Assembly (NCBI RefSeq): GCF_001687625.2
Contig: NZ_CP016538.2
Location: 282,001 to 346,000 of the forward strand
Length of the DNA: 64,000 nucleotides
Origin: Planococcus maritimus
Lineage (GTDB): Bacteria > Bacillota > Bacilli > Bacillales_A > Planococcaceae
Direction of reading: 5' to 3'
Positions 44,001 to 52,567 of the stretch are shown here, one piece after another. Numbering within the stretch: position 1 is the stretch's first letter; each line of letters opens with the position of its first letter. The position numbers and the translations under genes were made by a program. A model generated the notes under the pieces. It worked only from the letters and a program-made list of their open reading frames with translations, did no database searches and had not been told where the DNA came from.

Positions 44001-45020
44001 ATGACACAACAAACACAAGAGCTTGCGGTTTCCATCTTGGACCTTGTACCAGTACGCCAAGGCTATCCGATGGGGCAAGCATTCGAAGATATGAAAAATC
44101 TCGCACGCCATGCCGAGCAGTTCGGCTATAAACGGTTCTGGTTGTCCGAGCATCACAATACACCAACGCTCGCAAGTTCTGCGACGTCAATTCTCATTTC
44201 CAAAGTGCTTGAAGCGACACAAACGATCGAAGTCGGTTCCGGTGGCATCATGCTGCCAAACCATACGCCGCTCGTCGTCGCTGAACAATTTGGCACACTC
44301 GAAACGATGCATCCAGGACGCGTCAACTTAGGACTTGGCCGCGCGCCGGGCACCGATATGCAAACAGCCCGGGCGCTTCGCCGGACGACACAAGAAACTG
44401 CGTTTCAATTTCCTGAAGATGTCGAAGAGCTGCAGCGTTATTTAGGTCCGCTTGAAGCGCAGGAATCTGTGAAAGCTTATCCGGGCGTCGACACGGAAGT
44501 TCCGCTATTCATCCTTGGCTCGAGTACTTCGAGCGCGGTGCTCGCGGCAAAACTCGGCTTGCCTTATGCATTTGCGGCGCATTTCGCACCGCAACAGCTG
44601 GAGTCGGCAGTGGCCATCTACCGCAGTCGCTTCGAGCCTTCTGAATCATTGGCCGAGCCGTATGTTATTGCTTGCGTCAATGTGGTCGGCGCCGACAGTG
44701 CAGAAGAAGCGGAGCGGCTTTCGACATCGAGTGACCAGTTTTACTTGAACGTTGTCCGCGGTACGAAAAATCCATTGATGCCGCCTGTCGAGACGATGGA
44801 TGGCCGCTGGAGTTATGCGGAAGAAGCGATGGTCAGATCGATGGGACGCTATACCTTCAAAGGGAATGCTGAGCAATTGGGCGAACAAATCGGCCGCTTT
44901 GCCGGTTCGCTGCCGATCGATGAATTGATGGCTGTCTCCTATATTTATGACCAAGACAAGCGAGTGCGTTCATACGAAATCCTGAAAGATGCGGTCTCGC
45001 ACGCTGTCCGATTGCCATGA
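44001..45020 (+). CDS. LLM-class flavin-dependent oxidoreductase
   Basis: A 339-residue bacterial-luciferase-like monooxygenase. The pattern [21 protein letters not shown] at the start, [24 protein letters not shown] and [14 protein letters not shown] are diagnostic of the YvbT/YwcH group. It would use FMNH2 to oxygenate an unknown substrate. The start follows GAAAGGAAG. Monocistronic by position; the next small gene has its own -10 (TATAAT at 45062-45067). Confidence 0.85.
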   Translation: MTQQTQELAVSILDLVPVRQGYPMGQAFEDMKNLARHAEQFGYKRFWLSEHHNTPTLASSATSILISKVLEATQTIEVGSGGIMLPNHTPLVVAEQFGTLETMHPGRVNLGLGRAPGTDMQTARALRRTTQETAFQFPEDVEELQRYLGPLEAQESVKAYPGVDTEVPLFILGSSTSSAVLAAKLGLPYAFAAHFAPQQLESAVAIYRSRFEPSESLAEPYVIACVNVVGADSAEEAERLSTSSDQFYLNVVRGTKNPLMPPVETMDGRWSYAEEAMVRSMGRYTFKGNAEQLGEQIGRFAGSLPIDELMAVSYIYDQDKRVRSYEILKDAVSHAVRLP

Positions 45021-45104
45021 AATGTTCACCTTACAAGCGTCAATAACCGCTTCACTTCGTGTATAATACAATGGAAACTTGAAGTTTAAAGGTGGTAGTC
45101 ATTT

Positions 45105-45383
45105 ATGGATTTTCTCTATTTTCCTGAAGATAAATCAGAATATATTCCGGGAATCATCTCGGTCGTCATCATTTTTATCTTGTCGATCCTGATCGTCCGT
45201 TTGTTGACGAAAGCGTCGCGCAAGCAAGTCAAGAAGTTGAATGAGCAAGGATACCCGGTGATTTATGACCGCGGCGAGATGCAGAAAGATTCCGATGAAT
45301 CAGCACCGACAAAACAACAAGCAAATCCGGATGCATCGGAGGAGCCACAAAATACAAATGGCTCGCCAACGAAAAAGCCCTGA
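45105..45383 (+). CDS. Small single-span membrane protein
   Basis: A 92-residue protein: an acidic N-terminus, one strong membrane helix (residues 14-34, IPGIISVVIIFILSILIVRL), a basic stretch KASRKQVKKLNEQGYPV, and a polar tail rich in Ser, Pro, Gln and Asn. No family is recognised. AAAGGTGG lies 8 nt before the ATG. The gene ends in its own terminator. Confidence 0.7.
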   Translation: MDFLYFPEDKSEYIPGIISVVIIFILSILIVRLLTKASRKQVKKLNEQGYPVIYDRGEMQKDSDESAPTKQQANPDASEEPQNTNGSPTKKP

Positions 45384-45402
45384 CGTTTCAGGGCCTTTTT
45401 CT
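45374..45402 (+). terminator. Terminator of the small membrane protein gene
   Basis: AAAAAGCCCTGA / TCAGGGCCTTTTT with loop CGTT overlaps the stop codon. Confidence 0.85.
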
Positions 45403-45455
45403 ATTTTGTAGGACGTGTATACTGGAACAATACTTTAAATGAAAAGAGTTGCCTC

Positions 45456-46745
45456 ATGACAAAAAATTTAGCGGGCGGCTTTCAATGGGCGATTTTCCTG
45501 ATCGCATCCTCCATTGCAGCCCCCATCGCCATCGCAAACATTTTCGGCATGGACACAGCCGATACTGCGCTATTCTTGCAGCGCACCATCTTCGTCCTCG
45601 GCATCGCCTGCCTAATCCAGGCCTTTGTCGGTCACCGCTTACCCATCAATGAAGGGCCCGCCGGATTATGGTGGGGCGTGTTTATCGTCTATGCCGGACT
45701 TGTCGGCGTGTTGTATTCAACTGCTGAGGAATCCTTGCAAGTGTTGCAAAGCGGCTTGTTCTACAGCGGTATTTTATTTATTGTTTTTGCTGTGACAGGC
45801 ATAGTGGACAAGCTAAAACAGTTTTTCACTCCAACCGTCACCTTTATCTATTTGCTGTTGCTGGTATTGCAAATCAGTGAATCGATCATGAAAGGCTTGT
45901 TCGGCATTTCGTCGGAAGGGGAGTTAATGGACGTCAAGGTACTGCTGGCAGCAGTTGCCGTCATTTTGATCACGTTCTACTTCATGTTCCATCGCTCCGC
46001 GTTCATCAGCCGTTATTCCGTGCTCTTGTCCATCGCTTTTGGTTGGCTATTGTTTTGGGCAATCGGCAAAGCGCCAAGTATTCCAAAGGCTGAGGGGGCA
46101 TTGTTGACGTTCCCGGATATGTTGGTCTTTGGCCCGCTCGTCTTTGACGGGGGAATGCTTGTCACGACCTTATTCCTGACTGTCTTGCTCATCGCCAATA
46201 TGATGGCTTCGGTGCGCGTCATGGAAAGCTTGCTGAAAAACGCCTTTTCCATCCACGCAGAAGACCGCATGAAACAGGCATCGGTCGCTTCAGGATTGAA
46301 CCATTTGCTCGCGGGGCTGTTTTCTTCTGTTGGCCCTGTGCCGATTTCTGGTGCTGCTGGATTTGTTAGTGCGACCAGAACACCAGGCATCCGCCCGTTC
46401 ATCTTCGGTGGGGTTATTGTGGCCGGCATCAGTTTGTTTCCACAATTAATGGCCGTGCTCGCTTCTTTACCAGCACCGGTCGCGTATGCTGTCATTTTTG
46501 CGATTTTCTCTAAAATGGTCGAGATGGCGTTTAACGAATTGGAAGAAGAGCCTAACCGCAAGCGATCTTATAAAGTGGCCGCATTTGGCCTTATGACAGG
46601 TGTGGGCTTAATGTTCATCCCGACAGAAAGTATGGCTGGCTTGCCATCCGCTGTTGCTGCCATTTTATCGAATGGCTTGATTTCAGGGACCATTATCGCT
46701 ATTATTCTCGAACAATTAATGATGCGCGTCGTACGTGTAAAATAA
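45456..46745 (+). CDS. NCS2-family purine/xanthine permease
   Basis: A 429-residue polytopic carrier related to the uracil/xanthine (NCS2) family and most like B. subtilis YwdJ. Motifs include IQAFVGHRLPINEGPAGLWWG near residue 50, ANMMASVRVMESLL and SSVGPVPISGAAGFVSATRT in the substrate region. It differs from PbuX in the same window and has no riboswitch. The ribosome site is weak (GAAAAGAG). Substrate cannot be inferred beyond a nucleobase. Confidence 0.8.
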   Translation: MTKNLAGGFQWAIFLIASSIAAPIAIANIFGMDTADTALFLQRTIFVLGIACLIQAFVGHRLPINEGPAGLWWGVFIVYAGLVGVLYSTAEESLQVLQSGLFYSGILFIVFAVTGIVDKLKQFFTPTVTFIYLLLLVLQISESIMKGLFGISSEGELMDVKVLLAAVAVILITFYFMFHRSAFISRYSVLLSIAFGWLLFWAIGKAPSIPKAEGALLTFPDMLVFGPLVFDGGMLVTTLFLTVLLIANMMASVRVMESLLKNAFSIHAEDRMKQASVASGLNHLLAGLFSSVGPVPISGAAGFVSATRTPGIRPFIFGGVIVAGISLFPQLMAVLASLPAPVAYAVIFAIFSKMVEMAFNELEEEPNRKRSYKVAAFGLMTGVGLMFIPTESMAGLPSAVAAILSNGLISGTIIAIILEQLMMRVVRVK

Positions 46746-46749
46746 AAAC

Positions 46750-46789
46750 AGGCGGCATAAAGGAGTTTCCTTTATGCCGCCTATTTTTT
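46750..46789. terminator. Bidirectional terminator between the NCS2 permease gene and pepF
   Basis: A 15-bp stem AGGCGGCATAAAGGA / TCCTTTATGCCGCCT with A and T tracts; the last bases touch the pepF stop. Confidence 0.9.
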
Positions 46790-48605
46790 ATACTTTTTGT
46801 TGTTCGATTTCTTCGGTCAAACGTTCCATTTCGTCGATCAGTTCACCGATATAAGCGATGGTATCGCGCAGTGGCTGTTCGGTCGTGATGTCGACGCCTG
46901 CCATTTTGGATAATTCCACAGGGGTTTTTGTGCCGCCTGCGTTCAAGACGTCGATCCATTCGTCGACGGCAGGCTGGCCTTCTGACAAGATCCGCTTTGA
47001 TACTTGCGTGGAGATCGTCAGCCCAGCGCTATAAGTATACGGGTAAAGCCCCATATAATAATGCGGCTGGCGCATCCACGTCAATTCCGCGCCTTCTGTA
47101 ACTTCTACATCGTCGCCCCAGAATTCTTCGAGCACGCCGCGTTTCAGCGCATTGAGCACGCCGGCATTGACGTTTTCTCCCGAATCAACTTTTTTATACA
47201 CTTCGCGCTGATAAGCTGCTTCGAGCAAATGAGTGACAAAGTTATGGTAATAAGTTCTGGCGACGATCGATGAAATGACCCAGCGTTTGAATTTCGGGTC
47301 TTCGGAATTCTTCAGCAAATGATTGGCTACCAGCATTTCATTCATTGTTGAGGGCGCTTCGATAAAGTAGAGAGACGGGCGCGCATTGAAGAGGTTCTGT
47401 TCACGGTTGGCGTGATAGAAATGCCCCGCGTGGCCCAGTTCATGCGCTAGCACAAACACTTCGTTCATGCGGCCGGTCCAGGAAATAAGGATATATGGAT
47501 GGTCGCCGTAAGGGCTTGCGCAAAATGCGCCTGTCGATTTGCCTTTGTTTTGGGCAAAATCGATCCAGCGTTCATTGTACGAGCGCTCCACCATATCCAA
47601 ATAATCCGTTCCCATGATGCCGAGTGCTTCGTTGATGTATTGTTTAGATTCCTCGACAGTAATTTCTGGATCATATTCCGGGTCCAAAGAAATCTTCAAA
47701 TCGGCAAAGGTCATTTTATCCAAGCCGTGCGTTTTTTGCAGCAAACGCGCGTATTTGCGCATATGCGGCGCGAGTTCCGTTTGAATCAAATCGATTTGGC
47801 GGTCGTACAGCGTCCGGTCGACTTCTTGATTAGATAACAGGTACTCGAAGATATCGCTATAACCGCGCAGATCGGCTGTTGTTTTTTCCGTCTGCAATTG
47901 CATGTCATATGTTTTAGCAGTCGTGTGTTGATAGTCGCGGAGTTTGTCGGAAAACGCTTTGAACGCAGCGCGCCGCAGTTCGGTATCGGTTTCCGCTTCC
48001 CAATCGCCTTCGAACGAGACGTAGCTAAGGGGATGGGATTTGCCGCCAGCTTCGAAATCAGGAAAGTCCATATCGACCATTTTCGTTGTATTGTACAATC
48101 CATAAGGGGACTGAAAGACAGAAGAGTAGGAAGCCAATGCTTTCTCTGCAGCTGGGTGCAATTGATGCGGTTTTTTCCGCAGCAATTTCTTCAAATAGCC
48201 TTCGAACTCTTGCGATTGCGACATCGCTTGTTTTAAGACGGGTTCGGGCAATTCCAATAACTCACTTGCTACAAAAGCGAGTCGGCTGCTAATTTTAGCT
48301 GAAAATGCGCTGAATTTCCCGGCGCGCATCTGGGCTGCCGTATCGGTTTGGTCGGTGCTGTAGGAGAGGCTGGCGTAAGTGCCCGGTGCTACCAATTTCT
48401 CAGCAATTTCAAGATACGCTTCAAGGGCTTGGAGGGCTGACTCGGCGTCAGTGATACGGCCTTGGAATTTCTCCGCATAGGCGGCCGTTTCTTGATCAAG
48501 TTCCTCTAAGGCAGTGTCGAATGCTTCAGGACTTGCCATAAGACTCTCTAAATTCCATGTTTCTTCTATTGATACTTCTGAACGTGTCGGTAAACTTTTA
48601 ACCAA
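46788..48605 (-). CDS. pepF: Oligoendopeptidase F (M3 metallopeptidase)
   Basis: A 605-residue cytoplasmic zinc endopeptidase degrading oligopeptides. The zinc motif HELGH is at residues 388-392, followed by FIEAPSTMNEML, which supplies the third ligand Glu, and the PHYYMGLYPYTYSAGL segment near the C-terminus. The frame extends 162 nt further upstream, but GGGAGAG is placed before the TTG at 48605, which gives the normal length, and the promoter at 48649-48677 falls within that extension. Monocistronic. Confidence 0.9.
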   Translation of the reverse strand: MVKSLPTRSEVSIEETWNLESLMASPEAFDTALEELDQETAAYAEKFQGRITDAESALQALEAYLEIAEKLVAPGTYASLSYSTDQTDTAAQMRAGKFSAFSAKISSRLAFVASELLELPEPVLKQAMSQSQEFEGYLKKLLRKKPHQLHPAAEKALASYSSVFQSPYGLYNTTKMVDMDFPDFEAGGKSHPLSYVSFEGDWEAETDTELRRAAFKAFSDKLRDYQHTTAKTYDMQLQTEKTTADLRGYSDIFEYLLSNQEVDRTLYDRQIDLIQTELAPHMRKYARLLQKTHGLDKMTFADLKISLDPEYDPEITVEESKQYINEALGIMGTDYLDMVERSYNERWIDFAQNKGKSTGAFCASPYGDHPYILISWTGRMNEVFVLAHELGHAGHFYHANREQNLFNARPSLYFIEAPSTMNEMLVANHLLKNSEDPKFKRWVISSIVARTYYHNFVTHLLEAAYQREVYKKVDSGENVNAGVLNALKRGVLEEFWGDDVEVTEGAELTWMRQPHYYMGLYPYTYSAGLTISTQVSKRILSEGQPAVDEWIDVLNAGGTKTPVELSKMAGVDITTEQPLRDTIAYIGELIDEMERLTEEIEQQKV

Positions 48606-48648
48606 TGATTTTCTCTCCCTTTGTATTCCGGATGTCGAACTAATTCTA

Positions 48649-48677
48649 AGTATACGGTCCAAACCTAGAAAAGTAAA
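48649..48677 (-). promoter_or_regulatory. SigA-type promoter of pepF
   Basis: On the minus strand TTTACT (48677-48672), 17 bp, TATACT (48654-48649), about 45 bp upstream of the TTG start. Confidence 0.6.
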
Positions 48678-48715
48678 AAAAGTTTTAAAATTAATTAGAA
48701 AATTACGAAAAATAG

Positions 48716-48740
48716 GTTTAATCCTGAAATGACGGGGTAT
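48716..48740 (+). promoter_or_regulatory. Perfect SigB promoter facing a gene-free region
   Basis: GTTTAA (48716-48721), 13 bp, GGGTAT (48735-48740) matches the general-stress consensus in all 12 bases at standard spacing. It points away from pepF, into the 530 bp before the thioesterase gene. Confidence 0.75.
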
Positions 48741-48746
48741 CCACTT

Positions 48747-49173
48747 AGTACAAGGCGGAATGACCATCAGAAGACACGAGCGGTTTTTACCGGAATCGCC
48801 TTTTGATGAGAATATGCACAGCCTTGGCGGAAAATTTGCTTTACTGGCGATATAGCTCTTGTCGGGAACCAGATGAAAATGGTTCAGCCTAAAGAAATTT
48901 CGTTTTAACAGTAACAGGTAGGTTTTTTGTGTAAGTGCAACTGAACGCCTGGCTGCAAAGTCTATTGATCACTGAGAAGTATATGTGAAAAATCCAAAGA
49001 CGGCCAGCGCCATTAAACTGCATAGGCGGGAGTTTTGTTTCACATCGCCAACATGTACGTTTGTAGAAGAATCGAATTGAATAGAATTTTCCGCGTGCGA
49101 AAATCCTCCAGGGACGAATCGGAGGATAAGGTAAGGAAGAGCATGATCCGAGTTTATCGGGTCATGCTTTTTC
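48747..49173 (+). ncRNA. Candidate SigB-dependent transcript of about 430 nt (sRNA or leader)
   Basis: Between the SigB promoter and a terminator at 49140-49173 lies about 430 bp without a credible gene. Short frames exist (for example 31 codons from the ATG at 48760), but their ribosome sites are badly spaced and their products have no known likeness. Before the terminator is another hairpin, ATCCTCC / GGAGGAT (49103-49127); its GGAGGAT arm resembles a ribosome site and its partner ATCCTCC an anti-Shine-Dalgarno sequence. The RNA could be a regulator or an attenuated leader of the 49270 gene. This is inferred from signals only. Confidence 0.45.
49140..49173 (+). terminator. Terminator upstream of the 49270 thioesterase gene
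   Basis: AGCATGATCCGA / TCGGGTCATGCT (one G-T pair) with loop GTTTA and T5. No annotated gene on this strand lies directly upstream of it. Confidence 0.8.
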
Positions 49174-49269
49174 TATGTCTGCACTTTTTCTGGCATTCAA
49201 TTGGCAGGCATCTCTCAAACCGATGTGGAATAGAGCAGAGGAAGACTTTTGCAAAGGGAGTGGGAGAGA

Positions 49270-49749
49270 TTGAGTCAAACAGTTGTACATGCAATTCAAG
49301 ATGAATACGGAAAAGAGTTCGCCTGGTGCTACGGATGTGGTCGTTTGAATGAACATGGGCTGCATCTCCGGACGGGATGGGACGGAGAAGAAACTATCAC
49401 TTTTTATGAACCGCGAAAAGAACATACGGCCATACCGGGTTTTGTCTACGGCGGCTTACTGGCATCGCTGGTAGATTGCCACGGAACGGGTTCGGCGTCG
49501 CTCGCTCTTCACCGAAAAAATGGCCATGAGCCTGGCAGCGGGGAAGAGCCGCCGCGCTTTGTAACAGGGTCTTTGCACGTCGATTACTTGAAGCCGACGC
49601 CTCAAGGAAAAACCTTGAAAGCGGTAGGGAAAGTTGAAGAAATCCATCCCAAAAAATTTAAAGTGAATGTAGAAGTATTTGCAGGAGAAGTAAAAGTCGC
49701 AAACGGCGAAGTAGTGGCCGTGCTGATGCCGTCAACTTTCACTTCGTAA
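49270..49749 (+). CDS. PaaI-like hotdog thioesterase
   Basis: A 159-residue hotdog-fold protein. An N-terminal FAWCYGCGRLNEHGLHL segment with two Cys precedes the catalytic region PGFVYGGLLASLVDCHGTGSA, where the usual HGG is replaced by YGG and Asp lies on the central helix. VTGSLHVDYLKPTP is typical of the family. It probably hydrolyses an acyl-CoA. The start is the TTG at 49270 behind AGGGAGTGGG; the frame extends 21 nt upstream without a site. Confidence 0.75.
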   Translation: MSQTVVHAIQDEYGKEFAWCYGCGRLNEHGLHLRTGWDGEETITFYEPRKEHTAIPGFVYGGLLASLVDCHGTGSASLALHRKNGHEPGSGEEPPRFVTGSLHVDYLKPTPQGKTLKAVGKVEEIHPKKFKVNVEVFAGEVKVANGEVVAVLMPSTFTS

Positions 49750-49754
49750 ACTGG

Positions 49755-49780
49755 GCGCCGGAGCAATCCGGCGTTTTTTT
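49755..49780 (+). terminator. Terminator of the 49270 thioesterase gene
   Basis: CGCCGGA / TCCGGCG with loop GCAA and T7. Confidence 0.9.
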
Positions 49781-49878
49781 ATGGCTATAGATCTTTAAAG
49801 CCTATAAGACTTGTAGGGATTAGGGTGTATGCGGTATGCTCAATGTATTCAAAGCTCTATTTCTGAGGAGGAACCCGA

Positions 49879-50832
49879 ATGACGGAGAAAGTGTATGTGA
49901 TTCATGAAAATGAAGAATGGACGGTGCATTTATTGCGGCGCTTAGAAGAGCTCGAGGTGCCGTATGAAGACTGGTTTACCAACACCGGATCGGTCGATTT
50001 GACGAAAGAACCGCCGCATGGAGTGTTTTATAACCGCATGAGCGCATCTTCTCATACGAGAGGGCACCGTTTTGCGCCCGAAATGGCTGAAGCGACCATC
50101 GCCTGGCTCGAACGCCACGGTCGGCGTGTCGTCAATGGCAGCCGCGCATTACGGCTCGAAGTCAGCAAAGTGAACCAGTACATGGCGCTTGATGCAGCTG
50201 GCATCCAGACGCCGAAAACGATAGCTGTCAATGGAAAAGAGCAGCTCCTTGCAGCAGCATCCGCTTTCGATGGCGAGTCGTTCATCACAAAGCATAACCG
50301 TGCCGGCAAGGGACTAGGCGTCCGCTTGTTTCATTCGCTAGAAGCACTGGAGGAATATGTGAGTGGTGATGAGTTCGATGAATCGGTGGATGGCATTACC
50401 TTATTGCAACAATACATCCAAGCCCCTGAACCATTTATCACGCGCTGTGAATTTGTCGGCGGAAAGTTCGTCTACGCAGTCCGTGTGGATACATCGGAAG
50501 GCTTCGAATTATGCCCAGCGGATGCGTGCCGTCTTGAAGACATTTCATGCCCGGCAGACGGGGCAACAGAGACGCGGCCAAAATTTCAGGTCGTCGAAGG
50601 CTTCGATGATCCGATCATCGCCAAATACGAACGCTTTCTTAAGGACAACGGCATCGAAGTGGCGGGTATTGAATTTATCCAAAATGCTAGCGGCGAGCTG
50701 TTTACTTACGACGTCAACACCAACACGAACTACAATGCCGATGCAGAAGCCCAAAGCGGCACTTATGGCATGCTGGAACTGGCAAAGTATCTGGAACGGC
50801 AACGGCAAGCCATTACCACTGTCACAAAATAA
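49879..50832 (+). CDS. ATP-grasp family protein, RimK-like
   Basis: A 317-residue ATP-grasp protein. Visible features: an N-terminal Rossmann-like part with FYNRMSASSHTRGHRFAPEM, a Lys in ITKHNRAGKGLGVRLF that binds ATP, LQQYIQAPEPFITRCEFVGG, and the metal-binding end IEFIQNASGELFTYDVNTNTN. This is the build of RimK/glutathione-synthetase-like ligases, which couple a carboxylate to an amine through an acyl phosphate. Substrates are unknown. The start follows GAGGAGGAA. Own terminator. Confidence 0.8.
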   Translation: MTEKVYVIHENEEWTVHLLRRLEELEVPYEDWFTNTGSVDLTKEPPHGVFYNRMSASSHTRGHRFAPEMAEATIAWLERHGRRVVNGSRALRLEVSKVNQYMALDAAGIQTPKTIAVNGKEQLLAAASAFDGESFITKHNRAGKGLGVRLFHSLEALEEYVSGDEFDESVDGITLLQQYIQAPEPFITRCEFVGGKFVYAVRVDTSEGFELCPADACRLEDISCPADGATETRPKFQVVEGFDDPIIAKYERFLKDNGIEVAGIEFIQNASGELFTYDVNTNTNYNADAEAQSGTYGMLELAKYLERQRQAITTVTK

Positions 50833-50846
50833 AAGAAGAACAGTAT

Positions 50847-50879
50847 AAAAGAACGGCCAAATATCCGGCCGTTCTTTTT
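50847..50879 (+). terminator. Terminator of the ATP-grasp gene
   Basis: AAAAGAACGGCC / GGCCGTTCTTTT with an 8-nt loop and T run. Confidence 0.9.
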
Positions 50880-50899
50880 GTCGGTCTTATGGGCTAGAC

Positions 50900-50925
50900 G
50901 TTTACCTCCCCTCATTCAAGGGAAC
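50900..50925 (+). promoter_or_regulatory. Possible SigB promoter of the 66-aa protein gene
   Basis: GTTTAC (50900-50905), 14 bp, GGGAAC (50920-50925): 10 of 12 matches to GTTTAA-N13/14-GGGWAT, 43 bp before the start codon. Confidence 0.4.
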
Positions 50926-50968
50926 GGTTGAAAAAAGGGTTTTGTTTGCGGAAGGGAGTGAACTCGCG

Positions 50969-51169
50969 ATGGATAAGGAAACTCAGGAAGTGGAAGAGCG
51001 GACGCCTTCAGAACCGGAAGACGTGGCGGACGTGGACAGCAAGGAATTAAAAACAGCGTCGAAATTCGATGGCATCTATAGCCGCGTCTCTTCGAACCGT
51101 ATTGAAAACTTGCGCACGACCCATATTGAAAACAGGGCCAAAGAACTGGCGCGCAAAGGACGCCGCTAA
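50969..51169 (+). CDS. Small charged protein (66 aa)
   Basis: A 66-residue hydrophilic protein: an acidic first half (EVEERTPSEPEDVADVDSKE) and a basic second half (IENLRTTHIENRAKELARKG). GGAAGGGAGTG lies 9 nt before the ATG. No domain is recognised; the split charge pattern suggests a disordered head and a C-terminal helix. It converges with the 51173-51472 gene with only 3 nt between, without a terminator I can see. Confidence 0.65.
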   Translation: MDKETQEVEERTPSEPEDVADVDSKELKTASKFDGIYSRVSSNRIENLRTTHIENRAKELARKGRR

Positions 51170-51172
51170 GAG

Positions 51173-51472
51173 CTACTCCTCGCGCGGCAATTTTTCCATG
51201 GCGCTTGCGACTTCAAAGGCCAAATCGTCGTTGCCGAATGATTGCAGTACTTCGAGCAGGACGTCGCCCTCAATATCGTATTCGAAGGCTTCGGTTTCTT
51301 CCATTGCGGTTTTCAGCAACTGGTTTTCAGCCTGTGTCGGATAGGCCGCTGTATAAAGTGCAAGTGGATCGATTTTATGGTTGACGCACCATTGCACAAA
51401 CACGCGGACCATTGTTTCTTCGTCTTGCTGATATTTTTTGATGATGAAATCTTCACGGCTTTCGTATTCCAT
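51173..51472 (-). CDS. Small conserved-looking protein (99 aa), unknown
   Basis: A 99-residue acidic helical protein starting MEYESREDFIIKKYQQDEE and containing VRVFVQWCVNHKIDPLALY. The start at 51472 follows AAAGGAGTGA, a strong site; the frame extends upstream without one. No family is recognised. Its leader region lies opposite the upstream part of the 51601 gene, so the two are divergent. Confidence 0.7.
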   Translation of the reverse strand: MEYESREDFIIKKYQQDEETMVRVFVQWCVNHKIDPLALYTAAYPTQAENQLLKTAMEETEAFEYDIEGDVLLEVLQSFGNDDLAFEVASAMEKLPREE

Positions 51473-51600
51473 GCGAGTCACTCCTTTTACAGAATCTTGG
51501 GATGTTTTCACAATAGCAGATAAATCGTTCGGTTGCATGGACTTCCTGCATGGTTTGCTCTAAAATGGTCCATAGCACTGATAGTATCGGAGGGGAAAGA

Positions 51601-52278
51601 ATGAAATTACTTCAAGTTCGAAAAGGCCAATTTGTTTACTACAAAAACGAATTGCACAAAGTTTATTCCGTCAAGCCACTCGCTAAAAAATCGGTTTTGA
51701 TGTTCCGTGTCAAGGACATGGAACAAGTGGCAAGCCGCGCTGATGAAGTGTCGCTTTACAAACCGAAACATATGGATTCGTTCATGTTTTTCGGAGAGCG
51801 TTACACCTTGCGTGAAGACGTATCCGCTGAAGAAGGCGGCTACATTCTGATCGCTAAGCCGGACCCAGATTATATGGACCATTATTCCTTGAACGAGTTT
51901 GAGAAAATCGAAACAGTTGAAGGCAAGAATGTCATCACGAGCCGACAGAATACGGTCAAATCAAGAGAATTCTTAGTGATGGTTCCAGGACAAGAGCAAG
52001 GCAGCAACGATATCGCTTATTACGACAAAGGGAAAGTATCGGAAGAGCAGCTTCAGCAAGACGCCCAACTGGCGGAAGACCTGCGCGACAGAAGCTCGAT
52101 CCGTCCATCGATCGGTGACGTTTACTTGAACCTGGACAACACAGGAACGGCAATGGTTGTCGCAATTATGGGAGAAGAAGTGACGCTTGGCACAGGCGAT
52201 AAGCTCACATTCCACGATTTGCATAAAGCGGACAACTGGAGCTATCTCTACAACGTAGCAGACGGCGATTTCCGTTAA
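51601..52278 (+). CDS. Uncharacterised 225-aa protein with an SH3/KOW-like start
   Basis: A 225-residue cytoplasmic protein. The first 40 residues (LLQVRKGQFVYYKNELHKVY) look like the small beta-barrel at the start of EF-P and similar KOW-type proteins; the rest is mixed alpha/beta and ends in a second beta-rich part (DVYLNLDNTGTAMVVAIMGE). I recognise no family. The start at 51601 follows GGAGGGGAAAG; the frame runs 51 nt further upstream without a site. It is followed by the left copy of a duplicated terminator. Confidence 0.65.
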   Translation: MKLLQVRKGQFVYYKNELHKVYSVKPLAKKSVLMFRVKDMEQVASRADEVSLYKPKHMDSFMFFGERYTLREDVSAEEGGYILIAKPDPDYMDHYSLNEFEKIETVEGKNVITSRQNTVKSREFLVMVPGQEQGSNDIAYYDKGKVSEEQLQQDAQLAEDLRDRSSIRPSIGDVYLNLDNTGTAMVVAIMGEEVTLGTGDKLTFHDLHKADNWSYLYNVADGDFR

Positions 52279-52295
52279 TAAAACCTGCTTCTCGC

Positions 52296-52328
52296 AAAAA
52301 AAGACAACTTCATAGTTGTCTTTTTTTT
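52296..52328 (+). terminator. Terminator, left copy of a 30-bp duplication
   Basis: A7, stem GACAACT / AGTTGTC with loop TCAT, then T8. The 30 bp from A6 through T6 are identical to 52568-52597 on the other side of the repeat element. Confidence 0.92.
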
Positions 52329-52567
52329 CAGGCTATCGAGAAAGGTAGGAAGTCGTATTTTCCGAAGCTTATCGCTCGCTTTCCGTGGGCTCGCGCCCAA
52401 GCCACCTCAGTCGCCCTGCTCCTTGCGGGGTCTCGGTCGTCTCGCTGATCCACTGGAGTCGAGCGAACGCTTCTCCAAATACTAAGACATTTCGTTAATT
52501 TGTTCATTGTGGAATAGTGTCACATTCTTTTTATTAATAGATGATTATAGACTTCTTCAACACTCAT
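52329..52567. repeat. Dispersed intergenic repeat, copy C
   Basis: About 239 bp without a gene, inverted relative to copy A. The core 52353-52452 is nearly identical to the complement of 2214-2314, and the right end (GACTTCTTCAACACTC, complement of the left end of copy A) matches as well. It lies between two identical terminator hairpins and between convergent genes. Together with those hairpins it fills the 334-bp gap 52279-52612. Confidence 0.85.

Noticed and set aside
46013-46561. 182-codon minus-strand frame inside the NCS2 permease gene
   Set aside because: Antisense to a clear membrane-protein gene; such frames arise from codon bias in hydrophobic genes. No ribosome site or promoter seen.
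48760-48855. 31-codon frame at the start of the SigB-driven transcript
   Set aside because: The Shine-Dalgarno-like AAGGCGG is only 1 nt from the ATG, and the product resembles nothing known; kept as a possibility within the RNA but not called as a gene.
49035-49304. 89-codon plus-strand frame upstream of the thioesterase
   Set aside because: It reads through the terminator hairpin at 49140-49173 and into the next gene, lacks a ribosome site and has a random-looking Arg/Cys-rich product.
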